Translations under genes and position numbers: made by a program
Source of the DNA: Bradyrhizobium semiaridum
GTDB lineage: Bacteria > Pseudomonadota > Alphaproteobacteria > Rhizobiales > Xanthobacteraceae
Assembly: GCF_020329505.1 (NCBI RefSeq)
Contig: NZ_JAGKJJ010000002.1
Span: 310,001-374,000, forward strand
Reading direction: 5' to 3'
Length of the DNA: 64,000 nt
Shown: positions 1-7,337 of the stretch, piece after piece
Layout of the letters: each line of letters begins with the position of its first letter
Numbering within the stretch: position 1 is the first letter of the stretch
Notes under the pieces: generated by a model
Told to the model about the DNA's origin: nothing
The model's input: the letters and a program-made list of their open reading frames with translations, nothing else
Database searches by the model: none

Positions 1-291
1 GACGGCGGTGATCTGGATGGTCTCGCTCGCGATCGTCGCGCCCTGGTTCGGCACCACGGCGGTATCGCCGAGGATCACGACCACACGGGCAAAGGAGACG
101 TCGAGCTCCTCGGCGACGATCTGGCCGAGCGCGGTGCGGATGCCGGTGCCGAGGTCGACATGGCCGTTATAGGCATTGACCGAACCGTCGGCGGTGATGC
201 TGACGAAGGTCTCGAACGCGCCTTCCGCGCCCAGCACCGCGGAGCGGACGACCGACAGCGAGCCGCGCTTGCCTTGCTCCGCATCGGCCAT
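1..291 (-). CDS. Nicotinate dehydrogenase-like molybdopterin subunit (N-terminal part)
   Basis: The gene runs off the left edge; only the first 97 codons are visible. The residues include a GHVDLGTGIRTALGQIVAEE stretch, typical of the molybdopterin-binding subunits of the isoquinoline oxidoreductase/nicotinate dehydrogenase (IorB/NicB) type of the xanthine dehydrogenase family, which begin with this domain. Its ATG overlaps the stop codon of the upstream 2Fe-2S subunit gene as TGATG, so the two are translationally coupled and form one enzyme. The downstream neighbours encode 6-hydroxynicotinate reductase and enamidase, so I infer that the substrate is nicotinate, hydroxylated at C6. Another N-heterocycle remains possible because the substrate pocket is outside the window. 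Confidence 0.8.
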   Translation of the reverse strand, partial: MADAEQGKRGSLSVVRSAVLGAEGAFETFVSITADGSVNAYNGHVDLGTGIRTALGQIVAEELDVSFARVVVILGDTAVVPNQGATIASETIQITAV

Positions 292-758
292 CAATCGCGC
301 GCCTCGAGCGTATGGCCGGCAGCGCGCATCGCGGCGCGGATGATTTCAATGTGCGCGCCGCAGCGGCACAGATTATAGCGCAGCGCTTCCAGCACCTCCT
401 GCTCGGAGGGCGTAGCGTTACGCGCGAGCAGCGCCTTGGTGGTGATGATCATGCCGTTGAGGCAATAGCCGCATTGCGCGGCCTGCTCGCGAATAAAGGC
501 GTCCTGCACGGGATCGGGACACTCGCGCGTGCCGAGTCCTTCGAGCGTCACGATGTCGCGGTTCGCGCAGCCTTCGATCGGGATCACGCAGGATCGCGCG
601 GCGACGCCGTCGATCAGCACCGCGCAGGCGCCGCATTCGCCGAGGCCGCAGCCGTACTTCGGTCCGTTCAATTGGAGATCGTTGCGCAGCACGTAGAGCA
701 ATGCGGTGTCGGGAGCGGCGTCGACGTCATGATTCCTGCCGTTCACGGTCAGGCGCAT
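291..758 (-). CDS. nicA: 2Fe-2S subunit of nicotinate dehydrogenase-like hydroxylase
   Basis: A 155-residue protein with the two-domain arrangement of molybdenum hydroxylase small subunits. The plant-type 2Fe-2S motif is in YGCGLGECGAC with the fourth Cys in RSCVIP. The second, alpha-helical 2Fe-2S domain shows CGYCLNG and LCRCGAH. It passes electrons from the molybdopterin subunit to an acceptor and matches NicA in size and motifs. I start it at the ATG at 758 (MRLTVNG). A longer reading frame to 851 would translate through the operator and promoter and is not supported. The symbol is by family resemblance and context, since small subunits do not reveal the substrate. Confidence 0.85.
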   Translation of the reverse strand: MRLTVNGRNHDVDAAPDTALLYVLRNDLQLNGPKYGCGLGECGACAVLIDGVAARSCVIPIEGCANRDIVTLEGLGTRECPDPVQDAFIREQAAQCGYCLNGMIITTKALLARNATPSEQEVLEALRYNLCRCGAHIEIIRAAMRAAGHTLEARD

Positions 759-813
759 CGCCCTGGTTCTCCCCTCGTGTTTGCGCTGCAATGCGAGCGT
801 CGGATCGCCGGCG

Positions 814-841
814 AGGATAACGTTTGTATACAAACGTGCAA
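814..841 (-). promoter_or_regulatory. Putative promoter of the nicAB-like genes
   Basis: On the minus strand a TTGCAC hexamer (836-841) is separated by 16 bases from TATCCT (814-819). An 18-bp palindrome fills the spacer exactly, an arrangement that would let a bound repressor block RNA polymerase. Start site and activity are inferred. Confidence 0.5.
820..837. promoter_or_regulatory. MarR-type operator, site 1
   Basis: ACGTTTGTATACAAACGT is a perfect 18-bp palindrome lying about 62 bases before the 2Fe-2S subunit ATG. Its 14-bp core (822-835) fits RTTYGTAYACRAAY, shared with the sites at 971-990 and 13202-13233. The MarR-family protein encoded at 8841-9296 is the obvious candidate to bind it; that link is inference. 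Confidence 0.7.
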
Positions 842-943
842 GCGGCGGCATGCCGCGCTGCAGCGCGTGCCCGCTTTATGAACAGGGCGGCTAGGCAAAT
901 GGATTATTATTCGGCAGCAGCAGCTTTTGCTCGCGATGGCCGC

Positions 944-972
944 TTGACAGGTTTCGGGTCCGCGCGCAGGAT
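944..972 (+). promoter_or_regulatory. Putative promoter of the 6-hydroxynicotinate reductase operon
   Basis: A consensus TTGACA (944-949) is followed after 17 bases by CAGGAT (967-972), a weak -10. The palindromic operator begins inside this -10 and would cover the start site. It lies about 75 bases before the hnr ATG. Confidence 0.45.
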
Positions 973-990
973 CATTCGTACACGAATGAT
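971..990. promoter_or_regulatory. MarR-type operator, site 2
   Basis: ATCATTCGTACACGAATGAT has perfect 9-bp arms around a central AC. Its core ATTCGTACACGAAT (974-987) fits RTTYGTAYACRAAY like site 1, though the bases differ, which argues for a conserved protein-binding site rather than a copied repeat. Confidence 0.65.
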
Positions 991-1011
991 ATCGGCGGAG
1001 GGATGCGAAGT

Positions 1012-1056
1012 ATGATCGACCGCCGCCTCAAGTCCAGGCTTGGTCACGATGGCTGA
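1012..1056 (+). CDS. Possible 14-codon leader peptide before hnr
   Basis: An ATG at 1012 stands 9 bases after GGAGGG (997-1002), the best ribosome-binding site in this leader. Its frame ends at TGA 1054-1056 and overlaps the hnr ATG (1049). The hnr ATG itself has only a weak site, so translation of the leader could feed ribosomes onto hnr. This could equally be chance; there is no homology evidence. Confidence 0.2.
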   Translation: MIDRRLKSRLGHDG

Positions 1057-2497
1057 CACAATGACCGTCGCCGCCGGCGACAAGATCCGCTGCGATGCCT
1101 GTCCGGTGATGTGCTACATCAAGCCGGGCGCGGCCGGCGCCTGCGACCGCTACGCCAATCACGATGGCACATTGGTCCGCGTCGATCCGCATGTGGTGCT
1201 GGAGCGCACGGTGTCGCACGGCGGCAAGCTGGTGCCGTTCCAGGTGAGTGGCGATTGGGACGGCAAGATCGTGCGCCAGCCCGACATCTTCGTCACCGCG
1301 ATCGGCGCCGGCACCACCTATCCCGATTACAAGCCGGCACCGTTCATTGTCTCGTCGGAGCTCGACGGCGTCGACATGGTCACCGTGGTGACCGAGGGCA
1401 TTTTCTCCTATTGCGGCGTCAAGGTGAAGATCGACACCGACCGCTATCTCGGCCCGGAGACCGCGACGGTGCGTGCCGACGGCGAGGCCGTCGGACATGT
1501 GACGACCAGCGAATATGGCTCGCAGATGCTGTCGCTCGGCGGCGTGCATCATTTGACCGGCGGCTCGAAGAAGGAAGGCCGCCTCACCTGCGACACGCTG
1601 ATGGACCTCTCCAACTGCAAGGCGGTGGAGTTGACCATCGACGGCGGCGCCACCGTGATCGTGCAGGCCGGCAAGCCGCCGATCGTCAACAACGTGGCCG
1701 AAGAGCGGATGCGGGTCGGCTGCGGCTCGGCGACCATCGGCATGTTCGCAAAGCAGTGGCACGGCAAGGTCGACGAAGTCGTGGTGGTCGACGACCACAT
1801 CACCGGCGTGCTCAGCGAGCACCAGGCCGGCAAGCTGCTCGACATCGCCGACACCGGCATCAAGATGAAGGGCCGGCGCTCGACACCAGGCCGGTATTTC
1901 CAGGTCGCCGAGCCCGGCACCGGCTGGGGCGGCACCAACATCTCCGATCCGCTGTCGATCCTCGGCCCGTTCAACCCGAAGGAGGCGCGGCCGGGGCTGA
2001 CCATGCTGATGGTCTCGACCACCGGCGAGCATGCCTCCTACTACGTGCTCGATGACGCGCTGCGGCCGATCGAGACCGAGATGCCGGCCGATCTCAGATT
2101 CTCGGTCGAGCGCATCCAGGAGAATTGCGAGCCGGCGCTGTGCACGGTGCTGTTCATGGGCGGCGCCGGCGGCTCGCTGCGCGCCGGCGTCACCGACAAT
2201 CCGGTGCGGCTGACGCGCTCGGTGAAGGACGCGCTGACGCGGGTCACCAGCGGCGGCGCGCCGGTCTATGTCTGGCCGGGCGGCGGCATCACCTTCATGG
2301 TCGATGTCACGCAGATGCCGGCCGGCGCGTTCGGCTATGTGCCGACGCCGGCGCTGGTGGCGCCGATCGAGTTCACCATGCGGCTATCCGACTATGCGGC
2401 GCTCGGCGGCCACATGGATTACGTCCGGCCGCTGTCGTCTCTGCGCGACAGCGCCGAGGTCCGGCCGATGCCCTATATCCCGGGGCGGCGCGCATGA
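1049..2497 (+). CDS. hnr: 6-hydroxynicotinate reductase
   Basis: A 482-residue protein that I recognise as the 6-hydroxynicotinate reductase family, the Fe-S flavoenzyme that reduces 6-hydroxynicotinate to 1,4,5,6-tetrahydro-6-oxonicotinate, with ferredoxin as donor in Eubacterium barkeri. Near the N terminus Cys15, Cys18, Cys22 and Cys32 form a C-x2-C-x3-C-x9-C motif suited to an Fe-S cluster. I chose the ATG at 1049; a TTG at 1040 and an ATG at 1061 are alternatives, and the initiation site is weak. The stop overlaps the next start (ATGA), so the UPF0280 gene is coupled. Enamidase, the next pathway enzyme, is encoded at 11933-13129 under a similar operator. Family recognition is by memory of sequence, without a search. 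Confidence 0.82.
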   Translation: MADTMTVAAGDKIRCDACPVMCYIKPGAAGACDRYANHDGTLVRVDPHVVLERTVSHGGKLVPFQVSGDWDGKIVRQPDIFVTAIGAGTTYPDYKPAPFIVSSELDGVDMVTVVTEGIFSYCGVKVKIDTDRYLGPETATVRADGEAVGHVTTSEYGSQMLSLGGVHHLTGGSKKEGRLTCDTLMDLSNCKAVELTIDGGATVIVQAGKPPIVNNVAEERMRVGCGSATIGMFAKQWHGKVDEVVVVDDHITGVLSEHQAGKLLDIADTGIKMKGRRSTPGRYFQVAEPGTGWGGTNISDPLSILGPFNPKEARPGLTMLMVSTTGEHASYYVLDDALRPIETEMPADLRFSVERIQENCEPALCTVLFMGGAGGSLRAGVTDNPVRLTRSVKDALTRVTSGGAPVYVWPGGGITFMVDVTQMPAGAFGYVPTPALVAPIEFTMRLSDYAALGGHMDYVRPLSSLRDSAEVRPMPYIPGRRA

Positions 2498-3402
2498 CGC
2501 GGCTCCCGCAAATCGCGCTTCTTCCCGACGGCAAGCGGCTGCATTTGCAGGACGGTCCCATTGATCTCATCATCGAGGCGAAGGGCAGGGAGGCCGACAT
2601 CCGTTTGGCCTACAAGGCTGCGGCGGAACGTTTCACGGGACTGCTCGATGAACTCTGTGCGGAACTGCCCTTGCTGCGCAGTGCGGCCGACCCCCATCAT
2701 TGTGCGCTGAACGGCGTCGCGGCGCGGCGCATGCACGCGGCGGTCGCACCTTTTGCCGGCGACTGCTTCATCACTCCGATGGCGGCAGTCGCGGGCTCTG
2801 TGGCCGAAGAGATCCTCGGCGCGATGCTGCGGGCGGCCACGCTCGATCGCGCCTATGTCAACAATGGCGGCGATATTGCCCTGCATCTGGCTGGCGGCGA
2901 GCAGTTCAGCATCGGCCTGATGGACCGGCCGGACCGTCATGGCGTGATGCGCACGACGACCGTCGATGCCGACATGCCGGTTCGGGGGATCGCAACCAGC
3001 GGGCGTCACGGCCGCAGTTTTTCGCTCGGGATTGCCGATGCCGTCACCGTGCTGGCGCGTTCTGCGTCGCAGGCGGATGCTGCGGCGACGGTGATCGCCA
3101 ATGCGGTCGATCTGCCCGGCCATCCCGCGATCGTTCGCATTCCGGCCGACGAATTGCAGCCGGACAGCGATCTCGGCATGCGGCTGGTCACCCGCGACGT
3201 CGGTCCGCTGGCGGAACACGAGGTCGAGCAGGCGCTCGACGCCGGCGCGGCGCGGGCGCGCGTGCTTCTGATGTCGGGATTGATCGAGGGCGCGGCATTG
3301 CGTCTATTGGGCGAAACGCGGTTGGTCGGTGCAATTGGCAGCGAAGCGCCGGCACCGCACGCGTTTCACGCAAGAACGATAAACAACATGCTGCAGGCAT
3401 GA
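2494..3402 (+). CDS. UPF0280 family protein (ApbE-like fold)
   Basis: A 302-residue protein of the UPF0280 family, structurally related to ApbE, the FAD:protein FMN transferase. Visible are the family regions around DCFITPMAAVAGSVAEEI (about residues 88-105) and NNGGDIALHL (about 124-133), plus an ATSGRHGRSFSLGIADAVTV stretch. No signal peptide is seen, unlike lipoprotein ApbE. The ATG overlaps the hnr stop by four bases. Members of this family are commonly encoded beside 6-hydroxynicotinate reductases, but the function is not established. A role in flavin handling for Hnr is my inference. A longer in-frame reading upstream is a shadow of hnr. Confidence 0.75.
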   Translation: MTRLPQIALLPDGKRLHLQDGPIDLIIEAKGREADIRLAYKAAAERFTGLLDELCAELPLLRSAADPHHCALNGVAARRMHAAVAPFAGDCFITPMAAVAGSVAEEILGAMLRAATLDRAYVNNGGDIALHLAGGEQFSIGLMDRPDRHGVMRTTTVDADMPVRGIATSGRHGRSFSLGIADAVTVLARSASQADAAATVIANAVDLPGHPAIVRIPADELQPDSDLGMRLVTRDVGPLAEHEVEQALDAGAARARVLLMSGLIEGAALRLLGETRLVGAIGSEAPAPHAFHARTINNMLQA

Positions 3403-3418
3403 TCGGGAGCGAGGCCAG

Positions 3419-4003
3419 ATGAGCGCCGTCATTCGCAAGATCGTCACCGTGGTCGAGGAGACCCATCTGGAGATGGGCAAGACCATTGCGCCGCCGACCC
3501 GCCGGGCGGCCGCCATCGCCGTGATCGAAAATCCGTTCGCGGGCCGCTATGTCGAGGATCTCTCGCCGCTGATCGCGATTGGCGAGGAACTCGGTGAGTT
3601 GCTGTCGAAGCGGGCGGTGGCCGCGCTCGGCATCGACGGTGCCAACGCGCACAGCTATGGCAAGGCCGCCGCGGTCGGCGAGAATGGTGAGCTGGAGCAC
3701 GCGGCCGCGATCCTGCATCCGAAGATGGGCGCGCCGGTGCGCAAGGTGCTCTCCAAGGGCGCCGCGCTGATTCCGTCGTCGAAGAAGCGCTCGGGCCCCG
3801 GCACCACGCTGGACATTCCGCTCGGGCACAAGGATGCGGCCTTCGTGCGGAGCCATTTCGACGGCATGGAGGTGCAGATCAACGACGCGCCGCGGGCCAA
3901 CGAGATCATGGTCGCGGTTGCCGTGACCGACAGCGGCCGGCCGCTGCCGCGGGTCGGCGGGCTGACGGTGGACGAGATCAAGGGCGAAGACGGATTGCGA
4001 TAA
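3419..4003 (+). CDS. DUF1185 (amino acid synthesis family) protein
   Basis: A 194-residue protein recognisable as the DUF1185 or AA_synth family by the sequence AVIENPFAGRYVEDLSPLI (about residues 39-57) and the GTTLDIPLGHKDAAFVRSHF segment. The family name is historical and the catalytic role is unknown. The start at 3419 has a GGGAGCGAGG ribosome-binding region. The gene follows UPF0280 by 16 bases and precedes the importer genes in the same orientation, so it is in the hnr operon. It may act on a product of the pathway, for example 2-formylglutarate, whose further conversion has no other obvious enzyme here. That is a guess. Confidence 0.75.
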   Translation: MSAVIRKIVTVVEETHLEMGKTIAPPTRRAAAIAVIENPFAGRYVEDLSPLIAIGEELGELLSKRAVAALGIDGANAHSYGKAAAVGENGELEHAAAILHPKMGAPVRKVLSKGAALIPSSKKRSGPGTTLDIPLGHKDAAFVRSHFDGMEVQINDAPRANEIMVAVAVTDSGRPLPRVGGLTVDEIKGEDGLR

Positions 4004-4032
4004 TCTCTTTGAAGACGAACTGGAGGTACGGG

Positions 4033-5250
4033 ATGCGTGGCTATTTCGTAGGGGCGGGTTTGGCGATCGCGGTTGCGGCCATGGCGAGCAGCGCCATGAC
4101 AACACCGGCCATGGCGCAAAGCGGCGAGATCAAGATCGGCGAGATCAACAGCTATTCGCTGCTGCCGGCGTTCACCGAGCCCTATCGCAAGGGCTGGCAG
4201 CTCGCGGTGGAGGAGGTCAACGCGGCCGGCGGCATCGGCGGCAAGAAACTCGTCGTCGTCTCCAAGGATGACGGCGGCAAGCCGGCGGATGCGCAGACCG
4301 CGGCGAACGAATTGGTGTCGAGCGAGAAGGTGGCGATGCTGGCGGGCACCTTCCTGTCCAACATCGGCCTTGCCGTCAGCGACTTTGCCAACCAGAAAAA
4401 GGTGTTCTTCCTCGCGGCCGAGCCGCTGACCGACGCCATCACCTGGTCGAAGGGCAACCGCTACACCTTCCGTCTGCGCCCGTCGAACTACATGCAGGCG
4501 GCGATGCTGGTGGAGGAAGCGGCAAAGCTGCCGGCAAGGCGCTGGGCGACGATCGCGCCGAACTATGAATACGGCCAGTCCGCGGTTGCTGTGTTCAAGA
4601 AGCTGATGTCGGAGAAGCGGCCCGACATCCAGTGGGTCGACGAGCAGTGGCCGCCGCAGGGCAAGATCGACGCCGGCCCGGTGGTGCAGGCAGTTGCCGC
4701 GGCGAATCCCGAGGCGATCCTCAACGTCACCTTCGGCGCCGATCTCGTGAAGCTCGTGCGCGAGGGCAACACCCGCGGCCTGTTCAAGGATCGCAAGGTG
4801 GTGAGCTTTCTGACCGGCGAGCCGGAATATCTCGACCCGCTCAAGGACGAGACGCCGGAGGGCTGGATCGTCACGGGCTATCCCTGGTACGCGATCAAGA
4901 CGCCGGAGCATGATGCATTCCTGAAGGCCTACCAGGCCAAGTACAACGATTATCCGCGGCTCGGCTCGATCGTCGGCTACCAGACCATCAAGGCGGCGGC
5001 GGCGATCCTCGCCAAGGCGAATTCGACCGATCCGGAGAAGCTGATCACCGCGGCCGAGGGCATCTCGATGCCGTCGCCGTTCGGCGAGATCACCTTCCGC
5101 AAGATTGATCACCAGTCGACCTTGGGCGCTTTCACCGGCCGGACCGCGCTCAAGGACGGCAAGGGCATCATGGTCGACAGCGCCTATCGCAAGGGTGCGG
5201 ACTATCTGCCTGGTGACGCCGAGATCGAGAAGATGCGGCCGAAGGATTGA
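4033..5250 (+). CDS. Liv-type ABC importer substrate-binding protein
   Basis: A 405-residue periplasmic binding protein of the branched-chain amino acid (LivK/Peripla_BP_6) class. A Sec signal peptide ends near AMAQS, and the mature protein begins with EIKIGEINSYSLLPAFTEPYRKGWQLAVEE, the usual first strand and helix. I start at ATG 4033, six bases after GGAGG, rather than at 4009. Liv-type proteins in this lineage often bind aromatic or heterocyclic acids. Position in the hnr operon suggests nicotinate or a hydroxylated derivative as ligand, which is inferred. It is followed by a hairpin-rich repeat before the permease gene. Confidence 0.88.
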   Translation: MRGYFVGAGLAIAVAAMASSAMTTPAMAQSGEIKIGEINSYSLLPAFTEPYRKGWQLAVEEVNAAGGIGGKKLVVVSKDDGGKPADAQTAANELVSSEKVAMLAGTFLSNIGLAVSDFANQKKVFFLAAEPLTDAITWSKGNRYTFRLRPSNYMQAAMLVEEAAKLPARRWATIAPNYEYGQSAVAVFKKLMSEKRPDIQWVDEQWPPQGKIDAGPVVQAVAAANPEAILNVTFGADLVKLVREGNTRGLFKDRKVVSFLTGEPEYLDPLKDETPEGWIVTGYPWYAIKTPEHDAFLKAYQAKYNDYPRLGSIVGYQTIKAAAAILAKANSTDPEKLITAAEGISMPSPFGEITFRKIDHQSTLGAFTGRTALKDGKGIMVDSAYRKGADYLPGDAEIEKMRPKD

Positions 5251-5253
5251 TAC

Positions 5254-5396
5254 TTCTCCCTCTCCCCGTTCTTACGGGGAGAGGGTCGGGGTGAGAGGCT
5301 CTCTCCACGAGTGCAGCTCGCGGAGAGTCCCCCTCACCCGGATCGCATCTTCGATGCGATCCGACCTCTCCCCGCAAGCGGGGCGAGGTGGAAGAG
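5254..5396. repeat. Intergenic hairpin repeat (CCTCTCCCCG family)
   Basis: Two strong hairpins lie between the binding-protein and permease genes: an 11-bp stem at 5258-5268/5275-5285 with a 6-base loop, and an 11-bp stem at 5339-5349/5353-5363 with a 3-base loop. The CCCTCTCCCC...GGGGAGAGGG sequence resembles dispersed repeats common in Rhizobiales. Without a T-run it is not a classical terminator, but it could stabilise or attenuate the transcript so that binding protein is made in excess over permease. Confidence 0.7.
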
Positions 5397-5444
5397 AGAA
5401 CGCGGCGATCTCGATCGACGCACAAACGCCAACGCGGACCGCCC

Positions 5445-7337
5445 ATGGCTTTTTACGTCGTCCAGTTCCTGACCGGTCTTGCCAGCGCGGCATCGCTGTT
5501 CCTGGTCGCCTCTGGCCTGTCGATCATCTTCGGCGTGACGCGGATCGTGAACTTTGCCCATGGCGCGTTCTACATGCTCGGCGCCTATGTCGCGTTCACG
5601 CTGACCGAGCGTTATTCCGGCGCGCTCGGTTTCTGGGGCGGCATCGTCGCGGCGGCGCTGGCAGTGGCCGTGATCGGCGTGCTCGTCGAGATGCTGCTGC
5701 TCCGCCGCATCTATCATGCGCCGGAGCTGTTCCAACTGCTCGCGACCTTCGGCCTGACCTTGATGGTCGAGGACCTCGTGGTGCTGATCTGGGGCCCTGA
5801 CGATCTGGTCGGCCGCCGCGCGCCCGGCTTCAAAGGCGCAATCGATTTCTTTGGCCAGAACATTCCGAGCTACGACCTGTTCCTGATCGCGCTCGGGCCA
5901 ATCGTGCTCGGCATCCTCTGGCTGCTGTTCCAGCGCACCCGCTGGGGCATCCTGGTGCGCGCGGCGACGCAGGACCGCGACATGGTCGCGGCGCTCGGCG
6001 TCAATCAGAAATGGCTGTTCACCAGCGTGTTCGCACTCGGCGTCTTCCTCGCCGCGCTCGGCGGCGCGCTGCAGATCCCGCGCGACGCCGTCAATCACGC
6101 GATGGACCTGCGCATCATCGTCGAGGTCTTCGTCGTGGTGGTGATCGGCGGCCTCGGCAGCATCATCGGCGCCTTCGTCGCCGCCGTGCTGGTGTCGGAA
6201 CTCAACGCCTTCGGCATCCTGATCTTCCCGAAGATCTCGATCATCCTGGTGTTCCTGGTGATGGCGGTGGTCTTGATCGTCCGTCCTTGGGGCCTGTTCG
6301 GCAAGCCGGAGGCGCCGGCGCGGCGCACGCCCGGCCTGACGGTCAATCCATGGCGGCCGCTGACCACAAATGAGCGCTTCGCCGCGCTCGCGGCGCTGCT
6401 GGTCGCAGCAGCCCTGCCGGTCCTCAACAATCCCTATCTGCTCACGGTCGGCTCGGAGATCGCGATCTTCGTGATCTTCGCCGCCAGCCTGCATTTCTTG
6501 ATGTCGGTCGGCGGGCTGGCGTCATTCGGCCACGCCGCCTATTTCGGGCTCGGTTCCTACGGCGTGGCGCTGCTGGCTACCAAGGCGGGGCTGCCAATGA
6601 TCGTCTGCCTGGTGCTCGGGCCGATCGTCGGGCTGCTCGGCGCGGCGGTGTTCGGCTTCTTCGCCGTGCAGCTCTCGGGCGTCTATTTCGCGATGCTGAC
6701 GCTGGCCTTTGCCCAGATCGTCTGGTCGATCGCATTCCAGTGGGTGTCGGTGACCGGCGGCGACAACGGCATCCTCAGCGTCTGGCCTGCGAACTGGGCG
6801 GCGGGCCCGGCGCATTTCTACTGGCTGTCGCTCGGCATTGCCGCGCTCGCGGTCGTCATCCTCCGTATCATCGTGTTCTCGCCGTTCGGCTTCGCGTTGC
6901 GCGCGACGCGCGACTCGCCGCTGCGCAGCGAAGCCATCGGCATCAACAGCAAGCGTATCCAGTGGACCGCCTTCGTGATCGCAGGCACCGTGGCCGGCGT
7001 CGCCGGCGCGCTGTTCGCTTACCTCAAGGGCAGCGTCTTCCCGGACAATATGGGCATCTCGCTCTCGGTCGATGCGCTGGTCATGGTGCTGCTCGGCGGC
7101 GTCGAGACGGTGTCGGGTGCAGTGATCGGCGCGATCGTCTACAAGGCGCTCAACATCTGGCTGGTCAGCCAGACCGATCTGTCGAAGCTGGTGCTCGGCG
7201 GCTTCGTCGTGCTGATCGTGGTGGCCTTCCCGAAGGGCATCGTCGGCACGCTGGAAGCATTGCTGCATCGCCGCCGCAAGTCCGCGTCATCATCGGCCTC
7301 GCCCTTACTTGCCTCCCGCATCGAGTCCGCCGAATGA
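5445..7337 (+). CDS. Fused LivH-LivM ABC importer permease
   Basis: A 630-residue membrane protein that joins two permeases normally made separately. Residues 1 to about 285 are LivH-like (GLSIIFGVTRIVNFAHGAFYM near the start), and the part after about 300 is LivM-like (SVGGLASFGHAAYFGLGSYGV, and the later RATRDSPLRSEAIGIN loop). Many hydrophobic segments are visible. I start at ATG 5445 (MAFYVVQFL), because a longer frame to 5388 would run into the hairpin repeat. The stop overlaps the livG-like start as ATGA. It works with the binding protein at 4033 and the two ATPases downstream. Confidence 0.9.
   Translation: MAFYVVQFLTGLASAASLFLVASGLSIIFGVTRIVNFAHGAFYMLGAYVAFTLTERYSGALGFWGGIVAAALAVAVIGVLVEMLLLRRIYHAPELFQLLATFGLTLMVEDLVVLIWGPDDLVGRRAPGFKGAIDFFGQNIPSYDLFLIALGPIVLGILWLLFQRTRWGILVRAATQDRDMVAALGVNQKWLFTSVFALGVFLAALGGALQIPRDAVNHAMDLRIIVEVFVVVVIGGLGSIIGAFVAAVLVSELNAFGILIFPKISIILVFLVMAVVLIVRPWGLFGKPEAPARRTPGLTVNPWRPLTTNERFAALAALLVAAALPVLNNPYLLTVGSEIAIFVIFAASLHFLMSVGGLASFGHAAYFGLGSYGVALLATKAGLPMIVCLVLGPIVGLLGAAVFGFFAVQLSGVYFAMLTLAFAQIVWSIAFQWVSVTGGDNGILSVWPANWAAGPAHFYWLSLGIAALAVVILRIIVFSPFGFALRATRDSPLRSEAIGINSKRIQWTAFVIAGTVAGVAGALFAYLKGSVFPDNMGISLSVDALVMVLLGGVETVSGAVIGAIVYKALNIWLVSQTDLSKLVLGGFVVLIVVAFPKGIVGTLEALLHRRRKSASSSASPLLASRIESAE

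Noticed and set aside
2125-2493. N-terminal extension of the UPF0280 protein
   Set aside because: It is an alternative frame within hnr with a repetitive Arg/Ala/Gly composition. The ATGA overlap at 2494 gives the natural start.
5254-5396. CRISPR array or tandem repeat between importer genes
   Set aside because: The repeated units are two unrelated hairpins, not regularly spaced direct repeats with unique spacers. No cas gene is present in the window.
5334-6494. A 386-codon minus-strand frame opposite the fused permease
   Set aside because: Its composition (His, Asp, Gln, Arg rich, no hydrophobic core) is the mirror of a membrane protein gene.
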